Shown in pieces: positions 34,601 to 42,723 of a stretch of DNA of 64,000 bases (position 1 is its first letter; each line of letters opens with the position of its first letter). A model generated the notes under the pieces. That model made no database searches, had not been told where the DNA came from, and worked only from the letters and a program-made list of their open reading frames with translations. Location of the stretch: contig NZ_CP146287.1 in NCBI RefSeq assembly GCF_037041345.1, positions 1,243,501 to 1,307,500 on the forward strand, written 5' to 3'. Source of the stretch: Abiotrophia defectiva ATCC 49176. GTDB taxonomy: Bacteria; Bacillota; Bacilli; Lactobacillales; Aerococcaceae. The translations under genes and the position numbers were made by a program.

Positions 34601-35577
34601 TCAATCTGCTCCTTGGCTTGATCTCGTAAGGCCTTTACTTGCTCCAAAAGCTCCTTGTCTTCTTCCGCCTTCTTGCCGCTTGGCCATCGATCGAAAGAGA
34701 CTTGTTGGAAGAGAGCAAAAACTTGGGCTAAATCTTGACCTGTCAGGACTGACTGCAAGGCTTGCACCTGGCTTAGCTCGGCTTCTAACAGGGGCTGTAA
34801 TTTGCTTATCATAGCATCTGTCAGACTTTCTAGGCCAGCCAAGGCCTGTTCTAGCAGATGCTGAGCATGTGACAGACTAGCCTGCCATTCAGGCAAGAGG
34901 ACTGCCTGATAGAGCCCGGTCTTAGCAAAATCTTCAAAATGCAAGGCCTGGTCTGCTAGCTGAGATAGCCAGACTTGGGGCTCAGGATGAGACGAAGCAA
35001 ATTGATAAAGGTCTAAAATCAATTGATAGAGTCCTTGGTCGCTAGGCCCTGGACTGAATTGAGCTAGCAGATGGAAAAGTTTTTCCTGCCAGTTGGGATC
35101 TTGAGCCAGGTCAATCATCAGCTCCTGCCAAACTTCTTGATAGAGCAAGGATTTTTGCGTCTCATCTGTTAAGAGTCGGAAACTTGGGTCAAAATCAATA
35201 ATGTAGAAATACTGTTGGATAACCTGCAAGCAGAAACTATGCAAGGTTCGGATATGCGAGGCTGGCAACAATTGAAGTTGACTGACCAAATGAGCTTGCT
35301 CAGCTCTATCGGCCGTCTGGTTGACGGCTTGTTTAAGCCGGTTCTCCATCCGCGCCTTCATCTCGCTAGCAGCAGCCTCCGTGAAGGTAGACACTAGCAG
35401 TTGGTCCATGTTGGCATAATGAGTCAGCAAATGATTGAGAATCCGTTCAATCAAGACCGTGGTCTTACCTGACCCGGCTGAAGCGGAGACCAGAATATTG
35501 CTACCCCGTTGGTGGATGGCTTCCCACTGGCTGTCATTAAATCGTGAATTTATTGGTTTAGCTGGTAAGGTTTCCAA
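31648..35577 (-). CDS. addA: ATP-dependent helicase/nuclease subunit AddA (RexA)
   Basis: A 1309-residue UvrD-like helicase with a C-terminal nuclease. With AddB it resects double-strand ends for RecA loading until a Chi sequence. Walker A is SASAGSGKTTVLIERIL near residues 31-47, and Walker B is EVLVDEYQDINDIQ near 413. Helicase motif RVMTVHASKGLEFPFVYL lies near 825. The RecB-family nuclease motif is LILIDYKTDRYRPW near 1260. The start is TTG at 35577, 2 bases after the addB stop, with AGGAGG about 12 bases upstream and no better in-frame start. It is last in a probable trmK-nif3-pepT-addB-addA transcript. Confidence 0.95.
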   Translation of the reverse strand: METLPAKPINSRFNDSQWEAIHQRGSNILVSASAGSGKTTVLIERILNHLLTHYANMDQLLVSTFTEAAASEMKARMENRLKQAVNQTADRAEQAHLVSQLQLLPASHIRTLHSFCLQVIQQYFYIIDFDPSFRLLTDETQKSLLYQEVWQELMIDLAQDPNWQEKLFHLLAQFSPGPSDQGLYQLILDLYQFASSHPEPQVWLSQLADQALHFEDFAKTGLYQAVLLPEWQASLSHAQHLLEQALAGLESLTDAMISKLQPLLEAELSQVQALQSVLTGQDLAQVFALFQQVSFDRWPSGKKAEEDKELLEQVKALRDQAKEQIERVRQLMVLDYDTTVYVEGQAGASIQDLAHLTLEFRQALWQAKVAQNCIDYNDLEHLTLDILAPYDADLGQRQPSEAALYYQNLFREVLVDEYQDINDIQATILSFLSRERRQDLSGNLFMVGDVKQSIYGFRMAEPSLFLAKYQAYQEGKGGHLIVLDANYRSRDEILQFANFVFQRLMDPGFGEMQYGAMESLKTGNHSFLPAPPDPEFDIEFLLYESSAADEGEPEDQDLDLDQGVETSLEAEAWLIGRDIQARVQAGWQIYDKELGQQRPVTYQDFVILSSTRHPFQPVKQVFEQLGIPLLSQNVENYFQRQEIRLMLALLKLIDNPHQDIPLVAILRSHFVGLSDEQLSQIRIRVPSSGSFYEACQQVLLLEEASLIALQETLTTFMDKLKEWRQLAQRVDLVTLIWTLYQETYFLDYVAGLDQGDQRQANLHAFYERVVEFEAGNYKGLTAFVGFIEQIMAHDQDLAEPLLLSEDQNFVRVMTVHASKGLEFPFVYLMQTGKRFNIQDTQKVYVPSKRYGLGLDYLDIKHQLQYPSFIKEAIKLERRSQLKSEEMRKLYVALTRCEQKLVIVGSVKSQDQVQAKQEQVVAASGQELVMNRALRQGAGSWLDWLLMATAFSGRHPQSTTDFTNEQVRLTYVAEAELLPLLKASASRPWLQDDQNWLADLKLTVDQHEVTSEVGAFIQSLLESQYDYGLASKTSSYQSVSELKRLYEEPHNEKLSHFTDRRPGQISWDWLSQEDEERAEESETGQKAGIQSIRFTGDTFQAPRFVRERQAYTAAQIGTFTHYVMQQLDFSALEGLDVSDYPAAIQEQAQAWLAAGFMEASQWEAVKLASICQFLASDLGQVLIKQAKSLHREQAFSYRLPAAKLFARQLGADQLQELADSQLLVHGVVDNYLNLPDGRLILIDYKTDRYRPWVSITKSAQINQIVDKYRFQMSLYARALSLAKGKAVTDVYLVLLDFDQVVPVTDLYDFE

Positions 35578-35579
35578 GG

Positions 35580-38500
35580 TTATAGCTGGCCTCCTTTCTC
35601 ACTCGTCTCTGTGTCTTCTTTCTTACTTGCTTCTTTTTCGATTTGAGCCAGGACTTGATCCTTAGCAAGGCGCTTATGACGGTAAGCACCATAATGTACG
35701 GTCGCATCGAAGCCTGTAATAACTCGATAGTCGGCTTGCAGGCTAGGTGTAAAGCGTTCATCCTTAAAGGGCGCCAAGCTGATATCCCCTCTTTGAATGG
35801 CATTCCCTGCCTGGATCATCAAATGGAGCAGATGCTGATTGATTAGGCTTAATTCCGCTTGATTGACAGCCGGAACATGCTGGTAGTAGCTACCATCTTT
35901 TTTAAGCTGAACCGGGTAAATCTGACTCTTAGACTGATTGACCAAGCCAGGTTCAATGGCCACTAATTCAGAGCCCGAAATAGTCATTAGCCCCCTGTAT
36001 GGATGAAGTTGGTTCTTAGCCAAGTCTAGCCCGTCTTGGCTCAGTCGAGCCATCTGCTTACTATCTACCTTGACGAAGCCGCCTGCTAAGGATTGATAGA
36101 AGGCCCCTACCGCTTGGGCATGAGGATAACGTTGACTGGCAACTTTCAGGTAGGTTAAGACCTGCAAATCCAAACCATAATAGAAGTCGACTAGGTTGAA
36201 AGTCTTCTTTCCGGATTTGTAGTCCACTACCTGGTAGTAACTTTGGCTTGGATCCGCATCAATGCGGTCAATCTTACCTCGTAAGGTAAGGTTGCCCTTA
36301 TCCAAAGGCAGGATTAACCCTGCTTCTTGCTGGCCACCAAAGACCAGCTCGGTCGCAACGGGTTGAACCGTCAAGGCTTGACTTTGCGCCAGACTGACAC
36401 TTAAAAATTGCCGCAAATGCTGATCCAGCTTGCGCTTAATCAAGTGCATGCGAGGATTGGTGCCAAAGATATTAAAGCGTAAGTCTTCCGCCATAAGGGT
36501 CTGAATGCTAGCAAAGTTAGTTTCAAAATCAGGCTTGGCTTGTTGGGCTTGAGTAAATTTATCTAGGAAATCATGATAATAATCCCCTGCCCCTGCGGCA
36601 TTTAATTCTAGCTGCTGACGGGGACGAATTTTTAGCCCATAAAGCAAGAAATGGCTATAGGGATCCTGGTAATACTGCTCTAACTTAGAAACCGAGGCCG
36701 TCATCTTCTGGCCGAAGAGGGCCAAAGCTGTCTCTGGTGTCAGATTCTGAGGCAGTTGGTTAAATTGGAAGAGCTGAGCCAAGAGTACCCAAGTATGAGG
36801 ATTTTGGCTGGCCATTAAGGTCAAAAAGTCTAGAAAGGCAGCACTTGGTCGGTCCTTTTGCTGCGAATAGTGATGGACTAGCTGCAAGAGCGGACTCATT
36901 TGGACCGGATAACGACCAAACTCAAGTCGGCTTAATTTGACTTGATTCTGATGAATCAAGGTATGGGTATAGGTCTTAATAGGCAGATGGAATTGCTTCG
37001 CCAATTGCTGCAAATATGGCGATAGCTTAACGGTCTGTTGGCCCTTCATCGCCACATAAGAGAGATAGAGTCGGTCGCTGGCGCTGAGCAAGACCTGCTG
37101 GGTCATGAGCAGTTCTAAACTATAATTGTGCTGGCTAGACTGACGCAATTGTTGGTATGGCAGGAGACTTTCCCCCAGAGATTGGCGGTTGGCCACACTC
37201 AGTAGCGAATCTTCCTGATGATGCTTAGGTAGAGTCAGCTCGTCTGCCCCTAGCACAAAACAAACCTTATAGGCTTGAACCTGAGGACTTTCCATGCTAG
37301 TAACCATGACTTGGTCTAGGGCAGGTGGAATAATATGGAAGGTGGCTTCATTCAAACCCGTTAGCAGGAGTTCTTGGAACTCACTAAAGGTCAGCTCGGC
37401 CTCCCCATAAAGTTGATAGAATTCATCTAGGCTAGCAGTCAAGGTCTGCCAAACTTGTTCATACTGGCGAGACAGGGCTAGGTCCCCTTTTTCGATGGCT
37501 TGGTCACGCCGGGCAATCAGACGATCCTTTACGCCTACTTCTTCCAACCACTGATAGAGCCATTCAGCTGCTTTTTGGCCATTAAAGCTAGTCGCCTGCG
37601 CTAAGTCTTGGTAAGGGGCAAAATCAGCCAAGAAGGACTCCCGCAAGGCTTGGACTACTTGACCATAAGTCTGGTCGGTCACCTGACCAGCCGCATTGAC
37701 ATAAGGACGGTCTGCTTGGTCAAAACGCCAGTCAAAAGACAATTGGGCAAAGCGATAGCCCACATAGCCATTAGCCAGCACCACATTCTCGAGCAAGTCA
37801 ACTTGAGCCTTAAACTCCTCTTCTAGGGCTTGCCCATCCTGGGGATTTTGGGCTATAGCGGCTCGCAGGTCAGCCGGTAACCAGAGACCTGATTTGAGAA
37901 TACCGAAGATGTCGGCTAACTGGTAACGATAGCGATAGAGCTTTAGCCCCGCTTCCAGCCACAGGACCAGGGGATGCTGGCCCATACTTACGGCATGGTC
38001 ATAGAAATAAGGAATGTCATTCTGTTCAAAGAGGGCTGTCACCAAAGGGCGATAACGGTCCATATCCCGTGTGAGGACTAAGATGTCGCGGTATCGGTAG
38101 CCTTCCTGACTCACCAACTGGTGAATCTTGTTGCTGGTATGTCGGACTTCCGTCTGAATGGCATCGTGCTCCCAAATCACATGAGTCTTAACTTGATTGA
38201 GAGGCTGACTCAGTTCTTGAGGGGCTAGCCGCAAGTGGTTTTCAAATGCCTGGGCTAACGCTAAGATATTAGCTTGGTAGCCCTCCTGCGCCTGTTCAAT
38301 AGTCCAATCCTCTGCCACAGGCAAATGGAGTGACTGGGCCAACAATTGCATTTGCCCATAGGTATGACGAGCTACTTCGATGAGTGGATCATAGGCTTTA
38401 GAACGAGCCGCTTGCTGGGATAAAGGCAAGGTAATCCAGACAGCCTGACATTGTTGAATCAAGGTGGTCAATAATTGTAGCTGCTGACCATTGAAGAAGT

Positions 38501-39116
38501 AATGGTGATCCACAACCAAATAGGTTGGCCGGCTTAAGGGATGAGCCTTAAGGTAGCTATCCAAACGCTGCAAGTCGTGATAATGCCCTATTACTTGCCC
38601 TTCAATTTCTTGGATAAAGCCTTGATAGAGCAGGGCCAACTCAGCTAGGCGCTTGGCTTCCTGCTGGTTCAAGTCAGGCACTTGACTCAGGTTCTCGGGC
38701 TGAATTTGCCCTAGATAGAGTTCATCGAAGAGCTGGGCTAATTTCTCGGCAAAGCCCTGATGCTTGACCTGACCACGAAAGACCTGTAATTGATCCTGAT
38801 AGCGAGCTAGCAGGCGTTTAATAATCATAATCTGACCAATACTAGAAATTGGCTTTTCTTCGGCTAGGCTGTTAGGCATGAGGAACCAGGCCAGGCGCTT
38901 GAAGGAAACTACCTGAATGTCGACTAGAGTCGCCTCATTGGATCCATATTTGTCTTGGACAGCTGCTAGCAAATAGGACTCCATATCAAATTTTAAGTGT
39001 TCAGGTACTAAATAAAAGAACTGGGCCTCAGGCTCCTTGGCTTTAATGTCCAATAATTTATCTACCAAGATTTTTTTCTTAGCACGATCCAGTCCCCCAA
39101 GGACAAATTGCAGCAT
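35580..39116 (-). CDS. addB: ATP-dependent nuclease subunit AddB (RexB type)
   Basis: A 1178-residue partner of AddA. It starts MLQFVLGGLDRAKKKILVDKL; the residues where AddB proteins have a Walker A (G-R-x-G-S-G-K) read GGLDRAKKKIL, so no ATP site, as in the RexB branch. The nuclease motif YYQVVDYKSGKKTFNLVDFYYGLDLQVLTYL lies near 960-990. The C-terminal iron-sulfur cysteines of Bacillus AddB (C-x2-C-x5-C) are replaced by Ser1125, Ala1128 and Thr1134. The upstream Cys is Asp in DPYSHFLLYGLKI. AAGGAGG lies 8 bases upstream of the ATG. Confidence 0.93.
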   Translation of the reverse strand: MLQFVLGGLDRAKKKILVDKLLDIKAKEPEAQFFYLVPEHLKFDMESYLLAAVQDKYGSNEATLVDIQVVSFKRLAWFLMPNSLAEEKPISSIGQIMIIKRLLARYQDQLQVFRGQVKHQGFAEKLAQLFDELYLGQIQPENLSQVPDLNQQEAKRLAELALLYQGFIQEIEGQVIGHYHDLQRLDSYLKAHPLSRPTYLVVDHHYFFNGQQLQLLTTLIQQCQAVWITLPLSQQAARSKAYDPLIEVARHTYGQMQLLAQSLHLPVAEDWTIEQAQEGYQANILALAQAFENHLRLAPQELSQPLNQVKTHVIWEHDAIQTEVRHTSNKIHQLVSQEGYRYRDILVLTRDMDRYRPLVTALFEQNDIPYFYDHAVSMGQHPLVLWLEAGLKLYRYRYQLADIFGILKSGLWLPADLRAAIAQNPQDGQALEEEFKAQVDLLENVVLANGYVGYRFAQLSFDWRFDQADRPYVNAAGQVTDQTYGQVVQALRESFLADFAPYQDLAQATSFNGQKAAEWLYQWLEEVGVKDRLIARRDQAIEKGDLALSRQYEQVWQTLTASLDEFYQLYGEAELTFSEFQELLLTGLNEATFHIIPPALDQVMVTSMESPQVQAYKVCFVLGADELTLPKHHQEDSLLSVANRQSLGESLLPYQQLRQSSQHNYSLELLMTQQVLLSASDRLYLSYVAMKGQQTVKLSPYLQQLAKQFHLPIKTYTHTLIHQNQVKLSRLEFGRYPVQMSPLLQLVHHYSQQKDRPSAAFLDFLTLMASQNPHTWVLLAQLFQFNQLPQNLTPETALALFGQKMTASVSKLEQYYQDPYSHFLLYGLKIRPRQQLELNAAGAGDYYHDFLDKFTQAQQAKPDFETNFASIQTLMAEDLRFNIFGTNPRMHLIKRKLDQHLRQFLSVSLAQSQALTVQPVATELVFGGQQEAGLILPLDKGNLTLRGKIDRIDADPSQSYYQVVDYKSGKKTFNLVDFYYGLDLQVLTYLKVASQRYPHAQAVGAFYQSLAGGFVKVDSKQMARLSQDGLDLAKNQLHPYRGLMTISGSELVAIEPGLVNQSKSQIYPVQLKKDGSYYQHVPAVNQAELSLINQHLLHLMIQAGNAIQRGDISLAPFKDERFTPSLQADYRVITGFDATVHYGAYRHKRLAKDQVLAQIEKEASKKEDTETSEKGGQL

Positions 39117-39177
39117 GCGGGGCCCTCCTTTCTCTAACGATGGTAAGGTCTGTTTGATAGGGCAAGAAGCTCAGACC

Positions 39178-40419
39178 TTAGGCCTGAGCGTTTGCTTGGA
39201 TAATACCGACGATGACTTGGGTAGCTTTGACCATGGATTCAACAGCGACAAATTCATAGCGTCCATGCATGTTCTCGCCCCCGGCAAAAATATTAGGGGT
39301 TGGTAAGCCCATGAAGGAAATCTTAGAGCCATCGGTCCCACCACGAATGGGTTCAATAATTGGCTTAATCCCAATGGCTTCCATGGCAGATTTAGCCAGT
39401 TCAACAGACTGCATGTCTTGCTCAATGACTTCAGCCATGTTGTAGTATTGGTCCTTCATTTCAAGGCTAACAACTGGGACGGGATAGGCCGCATTCATCT
39501 TATCAACAATGCTTTGGACTAGGTCTTTCTTAGTTTGAAAGGCTTGACGGTCGTGGTCACGAATAATTAAGTCTAACTGGCCTTGATCCACGGTCACTTG
39601 GGCTTCCATTGGATGGATAAAGCCTTGACGGCCATCTGTCTTCTCAGGCACTTGATCCTCTGGCAAAGCAGAGAGGAAGTCCTTAAGCAGTTGTACGGCA
39701 TTAATCATCTTACCCTTGGCAGTCCCTGGGTGGATATTTTTACCATGGAAATGCAAACGTGCCCCTGCCGCATTGAAGCTCTCATATTGGAGCTCACCGA
39801 CCGGCCCACCATCCATGGTATAGGCGAAATCACAGCCAAAGTGCGCCACGTCAAAGCGGTCGGCCCCACGACCAATTTCTTCATCTGGACCAAAGGCAAC
39901 TCGTACCTTACCATGTTCAATCTCAGGATGAGCCGCCAAATAAGCCATAGCCGTCATGATTTCAGCAATACCAGACTTGTCGTCTGCCCCTAAGAGGGTT
40001 GTCCCATCCGTTACAATCAAAGTTTGGCCTTGGTAACTACTTAAGGCTGGGAAGTCCGCTACCTTCATGACAATATCTTGAGCCTGATTGAGGACGATGT
40101 CTTGACCATCATAGTTGGGAATAAGACGAGGTTGAACATTCTCAGAATTGAAGTCTGCCGTATCCACGTGCGCGATAAAGCCAATGGTTGGGACTGGCTT
40201 GTTGCTAGTCGCTGGTAGGGTCGCTGTCACAAAGGCATTTTCTGGGTTGAACTCCACTTCTTGGAGGCCGATGGCCTTCAATTCATCCACTAAGAGATGC
40301 AGTAAGTCCAACTGGCATGCAGTTGAAGGCACAGTGGTGCTAGCTTCATCAGAGCGGGTATTAATTTTAGCGTAACGGATTAAACGTTCTTGGGTTTCTT
40401 GGAAAAATTGTTCTGTCAT
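39178..40419 (-). CDS. pepT: Peptidase T (tripeptide aminopeptidase)
   Basis: A 413-residue M20 family zinc aminopeptidase that removes the N-terminal residue of tripeptides in the cytoplasm. Metal and catalytic motifs: GFIAHVDTADF (near 78-88), TTLLGADDKSGIAEIM (near 136-151), FGPDEEIGRGADRFD (near 172-186) and the final HGRYEFVAVESM. The length (about 410) is typical. AGGAGA lies upstream of the ATG. It sits between a Nif3-like gene and addB; a functional link is not apparent, but spacing suggests one transcript. Confidence 0.96.
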   Translation of the reverse strand: MTEQFFQETQERLIRYAKINTRSDEASTTVPSTACQLDLLHLLVDELKAIGLQEVEFNPENAFVTATLPATSNKPVPTIGFIAHVDTADFNSENVQPRLIPNYDGQDIVLNQAQDIVMKVADFPALSSYQGQTLIVTDGTTLLGADDKSGIAEIMTAMAYLAAHPEIEHGKVRVAFGPDEEIGRGADRFDVAHFGCDFAYTMDGGPVGELQYESFNAAGARLHFHGKNIHPGTAKGKMINAVQLLKDFLSALPEDQVPEKTDGRQGFIHPMEAQVTVDQGQLDLIIRDHDRQAFQTKKDLVQSIVDKMNAAYPVPVVSLEMKDQYYNMAEVIEQDMQSVELAKSAMEAIGIKPIIEPIRGGTDGSKISFMGLPTPNIFAGGENMHGRYEFVAVESMVKATQVIVGIIQANAQA

Positions 40420-40431
40420 AAGATGTCTCTC

Positions 40432-41238
40432 CTATTCATATCGGAAGGGGTTAGTTGATGCTTGAGATGGAATGACTTGATAGTCAAAACCTTGATCTTG
40501 AGCTAATTGGGTCAGGAAGGCTGGCATTTTTTCTTTGAAAATGCTCTCGACATAGTGGCCCACATCGACCGTCATCATGTCTTCTTGATAGCAGAGCTGC
40601 GCCCGATGGTAGGAAATGTCTCCTGTTAAAAAGACGTCAGCCTGGCTCTGTGCCGCTGCTTGAATATATTCTGGCTGGGTCCCACTACCGCCAATCAAGG
40701 CAATTCGTTGATAGCTATCCTTAGGCTTTGCTTCTACCACTGGCAATTCAGTCCGGCCATAAGTTGACTTCAAGAGATCCAATAGGGCTTGGCGATTGAG
40801 CGCTTGAGGCAGATCCCCCACTCGCCCTAAGCCAGGCTGGCCTTCTTGAGCGCCCGGGGTTAAGGATGTCACGCCTTCTAGGCCTAGCTGTTCTGCTAGC
40901 CAGTCATTCATGCCATTATGGGCAATGTCAAAGTTAGTATGCATAGCAAATACTTTGATGTCATGCTTAATTAAGGCTTCATAGCGAGCCTGTTCAGGAC
41001 TGGAAAAGTCAAACCGTCTAATTGGACTGAAGAGGACCGGATGGTGAACGATTAGGGTATCTACGCCTTTCTCAATGGCTTCGGCTAGACTGGCATCATC
41101 TAAATCCAAGACGGCCATTAGGCGCTTAACAGGAGCCTCAGGCCGACCAAAGTGGTTGCCGACCTGGTCCCAGGACTCGGCCATTTGAGGCGGATAGTGG
41201 GCCTCAAGGGCAGACATTAATTGGCGAAAATTTGTCAT
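40432..41238 (-). CDS. Nif3-like dinuclear metal center protein
   Basis: A 268-residue member of the Nif3/YbgI family, a toroidal hexamer with a two-metal site. The metal ligands are visible: LIVHHPVLFSPI (near 63-74), VFAMHTNFDIAHNGMNDWLAE (near 94-114) and the C-terminal DVGHYVESIFKEKM (near 228). It lacks the inserted PII-like domain of longer Bacillus YqfO proteins. The biochemical role is unresolved; a GTP cyclohydrolase I type 2 label is sometimes given to the family. It directly follows trmK, as in many Firmicutes. Confidence 0.92.
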   Translation of the reverse strand: MTNFRQLMSALEAHYPPQMAESWDQVGNHFGRPEAPVKRLMAVLDLDDASLAEAIEKGVDTLIVHHPVLFSPIRRFDFSSPEQARYEALIKHDIKVFAMHTNFDIAHNGMNDWLAEQLGLEGVTSLTPGAQEGQPGLGRVGDLPQALNRQALLDLLKSTYGRTELPVVEAKPKDSYQRIALIGGSGTQPEYIQAAAQSQADVFLTGDISYHRAQLCYQEDMMTVDVGHYVESIFKEKMPAFLTQLAQDQGFDYQVIPSQASTNPFRYE

Positions 41239-41245
41239 GTTATCA

Positions 41246-41971
41246 TTACTCCTCTTCTTGACATTGGCTTAAGCTATCCGCAATCCAGCCTAATTTTTCA
41301 GCAATCTCGGCTAGTTTAGCTTGATCTGGTTGAGGTGCTGCTTGAATTTGGGCTTGAATGGCCTTGAGATTCGCTTCCTCTCGCGCCCATTTTTGTTTAT
41401 ATAAAGGCCCTCTGATTTGGCTTAAGCTTGGACCAAGATAGGCCTGACGTGGGCTTAAAGCAGAGGCACCAGGTTGATGCTGAGCAACGATGATTTCATA
41501 GAGTCGTTGACTGTCTTCCACGATGGTCTCGTGGACAATCTGGTAGTCGTGTTGACTAAGCCAGCTTCTCAGAGTGGCCTCCCCAATATTGGGCTGAAGC
41601 ACTAACAAGGGGCCATGACTTAACTTATCTTGTCCCTCATCCAATATAGACCGAATGAGACTGCCTCCCATGCCACAAATACTGATAACATTAATAGCAT
41701 CGTCAGCTTGGATGACGGCTAAGCCGTCCCCCAGCCTTACTTGAATAATTGAATCTAGGCCTTGACTTTGAACCTCGGCTTGGGCAGATTGATAAGGTCC
41801 CTTTACGACCTCCCCTGCTACTGCTGCTTGAATTTTTTGATTGAGGGCTAAATGGCATGGCAAATAGGCATGGTCACTGCCAATATCCGCCAAACGGATG
41901 TCACTGGCCCCATACTGGCAAATCAAATCTGCCACTGTGGCTAAACGTCGCGATAATTGTTGAGAATTCAA
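41246..41971 (-). CDS. trmK: tRNA (adenine(22)-N1)-methyltransferase TrmK
   Basis: A 241-residue SAM enzyme that methylates A22 in the D-loop region of tRNAs. The start is TTG at 41971, supported by AGGAGG 7 bases upstream. The SAM motif is IRLADIGSDHAYLPCHLAL (near 21-39), and ISICGMGGSLIRSILDEG (near 96-113) is the family signature. A C-terminal helical region (residues 190-241) is probably the coiled coil seen in TrmK structures. The pairing trmK-nif3 is conserved in Gram-positives. Confidence 0.93.
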   Translation of the reverse strand: MNSQQLSRRLATVADLICQYGASDIRLADIGSDHAYLPCHLALNQKIQAAVAGEVVKGPYQSAQAEVQSQGLDSIIQVRLGDGLAVIQADDAINVISICGMGGSLIRSILDEGQDKLSHGPLLVLQPNIGEATLRSWLSQHDYQIVHETIVEDSQRLYEIIVAQHQPGASALSPRQAYLGPSLSQIRGPLYKQKWAREEANLKAIQAQIQAAPQPDQAKLAEIAEKLGWIADSLSQCQEEE

Positions 41972-41999
41972 GCTCCCACCTCCTAAAACTACTAGTTCT

Positions 42000-42005
42000 A
42001 TTATA
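42000..42005 (-). promoter_or_regulatory. -10 element upstream of trmK
   Basis: Minus-strand GGGGTATAATAG, 28 bases upstream of the trmK start. The -35 is poor. It would drive trmK, nif3, pepT, addB and addA. Confidence 0.55.
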
Positions 42006-42078
42006 CCCCATTCTTGTGAAAACGCCTATGAATTTACTAAGACTTTGACGACTTTTCAGCAACTTGTTAATAAATGAT

Positions 42079-42110
42079 AAAAAACGCGCTTGCCAATGGC
42101 AAGCGCGTTT
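42079..42110 (-). terminator. Terminator of the rnjB-thiT operon
   Basis: Minus-strand perfect 14-bp stem AACGCGCTTGCCAT / (T)TGGCAAGCGCGTT followed by TTTTAT, 15 bases after the thiT-like stop. Confidence 0.9.
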
Positions 42111-42124
42111 CATTTTAAGGCAAA

Positions 42125-42709
42125 TTAGTCATTTAAAAGACGTGAAACTTCCCGACGAGTCAGATAACGACTGCGTTTTGGAATGATGGTATCCACATTG
42201 GTGCGAGCCAGAATCACTAAGATAACGAAGGCTAGTGCCCAAGCCTCTAGACCAGCTAGAGCGGCAGTGCCCCAAGTAAAGGGAATTTCTTGTTGCATGA
42301 GCCAAAGCATGCCCACCTTGATAGCTAGGAAGCTAGCTACCACTAAGAGACTGGCAGTCCCCATATTCAGGTAAGTTGAGGAATAACGGCGGTTGTTGAG
42401 GGTCTTTTGGGTATATTTGGCGAAGAAACCTGCCAAGCCAGCTGCTGTATAGGGCAAAACATCAATCAAGGCAGTTGAGACAATATCGCCAAAATGCCCC
42501 GCTACAGCGCCCGTAATTAAGCCAACAACCACACCACTCACAACGGCATTGGCACCCCCATGACGGAGGCCTACCCAAATGAGAGGTAAGACAACAAGAG
42601 CAGTATGGAGAGGCAGCTCACCCAGTTTCAGCCAGAGTATAGAAATTGCCAAACTGAGTACAATGGCTAGCAGAACATCTCGCAAACGACGTACTGTATG
42701 TTTATTCAT
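42125..42709 (-). CDS. Membrane protein resembling the thiamine ECF transporter subunit ThiT
   Basis: A 194-residue integral membrane protein with six predicted helices. Residues 38-95 (ALVVLPLIWVGLRHGGANAVVSGVVVGLITG, then DVLPYTAAGLAGFFAK) follow the pattern of ThiT/YuaJ proteins, which bind thiamine for the ECF module. I do not see the full set of thiamine-binding aromatic residues described for ThiT, so the substrate is uncertain. No TPP riboswitch lies upstream. It is 14 bases after rnjB and shares its terminator, so it is the second gene of that operon. Other ECF S-components are possible. Confidence 0.5.
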   Translation of the reverse strand: MNKHTVRRLRDVLLAIVLSLAISILWLKLGELPLHTALVVLPLIWVGLRHGGANAVVSGVVVGLITGAVAGHFGDIVSTALIDVLPYTAAGLAGFFAKYTQKTLNNRRYSSTYLNMGTASLLVVASFLAIKVGMLWLMQQEIPFTWGTAALAGLEAWALAFVILVILARTNVDTIIPKRSRYLTRREVSRLLND

Positions 42710-42723
42710 TAAGGCGTCCCTCC

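Noticed and set aside
39583-39993. 136-codon plus-strand open frame
   Set aside because: It is antisense to the well-supported pepT gene.
42710-42723. TPP riboswitch for the ThiT-like gene
   Set aside because: Only 14 bases separate it from rnjB, and no THI element was seen before rnjB either.
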